DNA from: Solirubrobacteraceae bacterium
Lineage (GTDB): Bacteria > Actinomycetota > Thermoleophilia > Solirubrobacterales > Solirubrobacteraceae
Assembly (NCBI GenBank): GCA_030149625.1
Contig: JASLHP010000277.1
Span: 1 to 17,231, forward strand
DNA length: 17,231 nt
Direction of reading: 5' to 3'
Both the position numbers and the translations under genes were made by a program. Below the pieces are notes generated by a model. The model worked only from the letters and a program-made list of their open reading frames with translations. It was not told the origin of the DNA and searched no databases. Shown here in pieces: positions 15,232 to 17,231 of the stretch; the stretch's first letter is position 1; each line of letters opens with the position of its first letter.

Positions 15232-15990
15232 GTGCGCGCGCGCGACATCATCGTCATCGCCCGCCGTCGTGCGGGCCTCACCCAGCAGGAGCTTGGGGGG
15301 CGCCTGGGCACCTCGCAGGTAACCGTCGCGCGGTGGGAGAGCGGCGCGACCGAGCCCAAGTTCGAGACGGTGCAGGAGGTCGTGGCGGCGTGCGCGCTCG
15401 ATCTGACGCTCGGGCTCGCCACGGCGGATGAGGGCTCGTGGACGGCTCTGATCTACGAGCAGCTCGCGCGCGAGCCGGCGGAACGGGTCAGGCACCTGAG
15501 CCGCGACCGCTTCGATCGCGTCGCGGCGCTTGAGCTTGTCGCGGCGGTTGGCCTGCGGGCGGTGGTGGTGGGGGAGGTCGCCGGGGCGCTGCACGGCTGG
15601 CCGTTGATCCTCAGCGATGAGGGGACGCTCGATCTCGTGGTGCACCCCGAGGATCGCTCTCTCGCTACCGAGACGGTCCTCGCCGCGTCGGCGGCACCCG
15701 ATTGCGTCCGTCTGCTTGACGCGCCTCCCGGCACTTACGGGTTCGCCGACCTCACGCGCGCCGCGACCGAGGTCACGGTAGGCGACAGCGTTGTCGAGGT
15801 GGCGGGGCTTGTAGATCTGCTGCGCATCGCGCTAACCGACCCCGCTCCGTACAGCCAGCGGTTCGCGCTAGCCCTCGATGCGACGCTACAGCTCACCGCA
15901 CGCGGCCTGAGCCCCACGGCGGACGAGCCCCCAAGCCTGCCCGAGCGCCGCGCTCGCGCTGATGAATGGCTGGCCAAGCAGACCCAATAG
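15232..15990 (+). CDS. XRE-family HTH regulator fused to a nucleotidyltransferase-like domain
   Basis: The 252-residue protein has two parts. Residues 4-60 are an XRE/Cro-type helix-turn-helix, with LTQQELGGRLGTSQVTVARW containing the recognition helix. Residues ~97-225 resemble the nucleotidyltransferase fold of AbiEii/MNT-like proteins: VVVGEVAGALHGWP (112-124), TLDLVVHPED (132-141) and VVEVAGLVDLLRIAL (187-201). The catalytic signature is degenerate: the GS motif reads GE (114-115) and the first Asp of the usual DxD is Thr, leaving D134. It may therefore bind but not transfer nucleotides, or act as an antitoxin or regulator. GTG 15232 follows a -10 by 6 nt and a palindrome overlaps the promoter, implying autorepression. 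A small ORF overlaps its 3' end. The setting next to tRNA-Lys and hicAB is typical of an accessory or defence locus. Confidence 0.8.
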   Translation: MRARDIIVIARRRAGLTQQELGGRLGTSQVTVARWESGATEPKFETVQEVVAACALDLTLGLATADEGSWTALIYEQLAREPAERVRHLSRDRFDRVAALELVAAVGLRAVVVGEVAGALHGWPLILSDEGTLDLVVHPEDRSLATETVLAASAAPDCVRLLDAPPGTYGFADLTRAATEVTVGDSVVEVAGLVDLLRIALTDPAPYSQRFALALDATLQLTARGLSPTADEPPSLPERRARADEWLAKQTQ

Positions 15991-16354
15991 ATCGCGGTCG
16001 CGAGACGCTGCTGCGCGCACTGCGCGAGGGGGACGTGCACGATGGCCGGTGCTTGGGCTACCCGGGCCCGAGAACCCAGACACCCTTCTGCGTCGCGCCG
16101 CAAGCGCGGATCTCGATGCCTTCGCGGCTGCGCTCGGGCGGGGGGCAACACTCGTGCGGACTGCTGTCTCGAGCCTGACAGGCATCGACGAGCACGATTG
16201 GTTCGTCGAGCTGGCTGCCGCCCTGAGCATCCGTTCGCGCGACGTCGTGCGTGCCGCCTTTTCTGTCCTGCTCGAGGACCCGCAGCTGGACAGTCAATGT
16301 CGCGACCTCGCCGAGGCAATCACAGCTTCTTTGGAGGCAGGACCAGCAACGTAG
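15962..16354 (+). CDS. Small unknown protein, probably frameshifted
   Basis: I do not recognise this product. The single uninterrupted frame from ATG 15962 gives 130 residues, but its first ~29 codons have poor GC3 and an odd Arg/Ser-rich sequence. A different frame, from ATG 15966, reads sensibly as PIDRGRETLLRALREGDVHD up to about 16065. From there the first frame becomes convincing: ENPDTLLRRAASADLDAF and later DEHDWFVELAAALSIRSRD, LLEDPQLDSQCRDLAEAI. Joining the two needs a -1 shift near 16060-16070 (CCCGGGCCCGAG) and would give ~128 residues, helical and soluble. Alternatively translation starts at GTG 16049, giving 101 residues. Both ATGs lie inside the end of the XRE-NTase gene, suggesting coupling and a partner role. 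It could be a decayed gene, a sequencing indel or a programmed shift. Confidence 0.45.
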   Translation: MNGWPSRPNRSRSRDAAARTARGGRARWPVLGLPGPENPDTLLRRAASADLDAFAAALGRGATLVRTAVSSLTGIDEHDWFVELAAALSIRSRDVVRAAFSVLLEDPQLDSQCRDLAEAITASLEAGPAT

Positions 16355-16412
16355 TTGGTGGCTGTAACGTCCTCTGTCGAGTAGAGCTTGCAGCTTGCGG
16401 CTGCACGCTGAT

Positions 16413-16435
16413 GACGACGCCGGGTTGGCGTCGTC
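16413..16435. promoter_or_regulatory. Perfect 9-bp hairpin upstream of hicA
   Basis: GACGACGCC (16413-16421) and GGCGTCGTC (16427-16435) form a perfect 9-bp stem with a GGGTT loop. No T-run follows, so it is a poor intrinsic terminator. Lying 24-64 nt upstream of the two possible hicA starts, it is placed to be an operator or a leader structure for the toxin-antitoxin pair. The remainder of 16355-16458 shows only a smaller dyad (GCAG/CTGC near 16391-16404). Confidence 0.5.
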
Positions 16436-16458
16436 GGCCGTGAGTTCCATCGCAGTCG

Positions 16459-16677
16459 ATGGCTACGGTCATGTTCATGCCGAAGAAGTACAAGGACGTG
16501 AGGAAGGCGCTCATCGATGCGGGTTGGCGTGTCGTGCGTCAAGCTGGCTCCCACGAGGTTTGGGCGCATGCCGAGCACGAGGCGCGTATCGTCGTTGCCG
16601 GCAAGGACAGGGACACGGTGCCTGTCGGCACGCTGGGTAGCATTAGGCGAGCAAGCGGTTTGGAGCATCTGCGATGA
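16459..16677 (+). CDS. hicA: HicA-type mRNA interferase toxin
   Basis: HicA toxins are small RNA-cleaving proteins with a double-stranded-RNA-binding-like fold that act independently of the ribosome. The 72-residue product shows the family pattern: KYKDVRKALIDAGWRVVRQ, then the catalytic histidine in GSHEVW (usual form GSHHxF/W), then RIVVAGKDRDTVPVGTLGSI and a closing RRASGLEHLR. The ATG at 16477 (MPKKYKDV) matches the usual family N terminus and may be the true start; ATG 16459 and 16471 are alternatives and none has a clear ribosome site. The stop overlaps the start of hicB as ATGA, the classical toxin-first order of hicAB operons. All expected core residues are present, so the toxin is probably intact. 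Confidence 0.88.
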   Translation: MATVMFMPKKYKDVRKALIDAGWRVVRQAGSHEVWAHAEHEARIVVAGKDRDTVPVGTLGSIRRASGLEHLR

Positions 16678-16886
16678 GCGACTACGTGGTGATCTACGAG
16701 CAGGCCGAAGATGGGGCTTGGGGTGCGTATCTCCCGGACCTACCCGGCGTTGTTGCGCTCGGCGCGACGCGCTCGGAGGTCGGCGAGCGCATCGAGGAGG
16801 CGCTCGCAGCGTACGCGGATGATCTTCGTGGGCGAGGCGGCTCGCTCCCGGCGCCGCATCACACGGCCGGAACCGTCGCTGCCTGA
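16674..16886 (+). CDS. hicB: HicB-type antitoxin (short form)
   Basis: This 70-residue protein is the partner that binds and blocks HicA. It has the partial RNase-H-like fold of HicB: VVIYEQAEDGAWGAYLPDLPGVVALG, then TRSEVGERIEEALAAYADDLR and an exposed tail LPAPHHTAGTVAA. It ends there, without the ribbon-helix-helix or HTH DNA-binding domain that longer HicB proteins carry. Control of the operon may therefore depend on another factor, or on the complex reading the dyad upstream of hicA. ATG 16674 overlaps the hicA stop (ATGA), coupling antitoxin to toxin translation. Confidence 0.88.
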   Translation: MSDYVVIYEQAEDGAWGAYLPDLPGVVALGATRSEVGERIEEALAAYADDLRGRGGSLPAPHHTAGTVAA

Positions 16887-17074
16887 GCGCGCGTATTTGG
16901 CGTGGTATCTACGTGAAAGACAGACACGCAGCGCGCACTACGACGGGGTTTGCGCAACGTACGGTGCTCTCCATCCGGCAGAAGCCCCAGTGTTACAAGG
17001 GGATTTGACGGGGTTCCCGTGATGTGAGCCGGGTGTTGTGCGTGTCCGTTATGTCTCGCTGGTGGGGTGAGAGG
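16887..17074. other. Non-coding gap before the transposase gene
   Basis: I see no credible gene in these 188 nt. The composition is less GC-rich than the conserved operons. If the transposase gene that follows belongs to an intact element, its left terminal repeat must lie in this gap; TGTTACAAGG at 16991 starts with the TG expected of IS3-family ends and is one candidate, but the matching right end is outside the window. GGTGGGG at 17061-17067 is a plausible ribosome site for the ATG at 17075. Confidence 0.35.
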
Positions 17075-17231
17075 ATGGACACGATCATGAAGCGAGGTAG
17101 GCACACGTCGGAGCGGGCAGTCCGCAAGATGCGTGAGGGCGAACGGCTGCTAAACGAGGGGCAGGAGCTTGCTGAGGTGCTGCGGCATCTTGAGATCACG
17201 GAGTCGACGTTCAATCGGTGGCGGGCGCAGT
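17075..17231 (+). mobile_element. IS3-family transposase OrfA, N-terminal part (runs off window)
   Basis: The first 52 codons are visible. The sequence, with HTSERAVRKMREGERLLNEG then ELAEVLRHLEITESTFNRWR, is the helix-turn-helix of IS3-family (IS407-like) OrfA, which binds the element's ends and is normally fused to the DDE-domain OrfB by a -1 ribosomal frameshift. ATG 17075 follows GGTGGGG by 7 nt; ATG 17087 (MKRGRHT) is an equally likely start. The remainder of OrfA, the frameshift site and OrfB lie beyond the window, so whether the element is intact cannot be judged. It supports the view that everything right of the tRNA is accessory DNA. Confidence 0.85.

Noticed and set aside
16413..16435. 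Intrinsic terminator
   Set aside because: The stem is strong but no T-run follows on either strand.
16993..17214. Minus-strand open frame of 73 codons at the right edge
   Set aside because: Ser/Arg-rich shadow opposite the recognisable IS3 OrfA start.

Overview
The window is very GC-rich, tightly packed and almost entirely coding. GTG and TTG starts are common, and consecutive genes often overlap by 4 nt (GTGA, TTGA or ATGA). The gene content points to a high-GC actinobacterium, most likely of the class Thermoleophilia (Solirubrobacter/Gaiella type). That placement rests on gene content and style, not on a database search.

Layout. 1-673 (minus): a YmdB-type metallophosphoesterase cut by the window edge. 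790-4234 (plus): a PerM/AI-2E-type membrane protein coupled to a two-gene ABC-2 exporter. 4309-8331 (plus): a tetrapyrrole operon, hemB, then a fused AhbA-AhbB/NirDL-type siroheme decarboxylase-like protein, then hemL, then an unrecognised 201-residue protein that resembles a fragment of a polyprenyl synthase. 8359-10627 (plus): a three-gene cytochrome bc complex with a Tat-targeted Rieske protein, a b6-type cytochrome b and a subunit IV-cytochrome c fusion. 10636-12482 (plus): a menG/ubiE-type quinone methyltransferase and a long-chain polyprenyl diphosphate synthase. 12513-12935 (minus): a zinc-ribbon protein. 13004-14869 (plus): tatC with a large periplasmic insertion, then a membrane-anchored repeat protein. 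14980-15052: tRNA-Lys(CTT).

The genes up to the tRNA fit together functionally. hemB, the Ahb-like protein and hemL act in tetrapyrrole synthesis, which supplies haem to the bc complex. menG and the prenyl synthase make the menaquinone that complex oxidises. TatC exports the folded Rieske protein, which carries an obvious twin-arginine signal in this same window.

Downstream of the tRNA the character changes to accessory DNA. There is a dyad-rich non-coding stretch, then an XRE-family repressor fused to a degenerate nucleotidyltransferase-like domain with a perfect palindrome over its promoter. A small partner ORF that seems to need a frame change follows, then a hicA-hicB toxin-antitoxin pair and the start of an IS3-family transposase gene cut by the window edge. 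I read this as the near end of a genomic island or mobile-element landing zone next to tRNA-Lys; no integrase or second attachment site is visible. Several transcription units (hemB, the Rieske gene, the XRE gene) have a TANNNT -10 element only 6-9 nt before the start codon, suggesting leaderless mRNAs.
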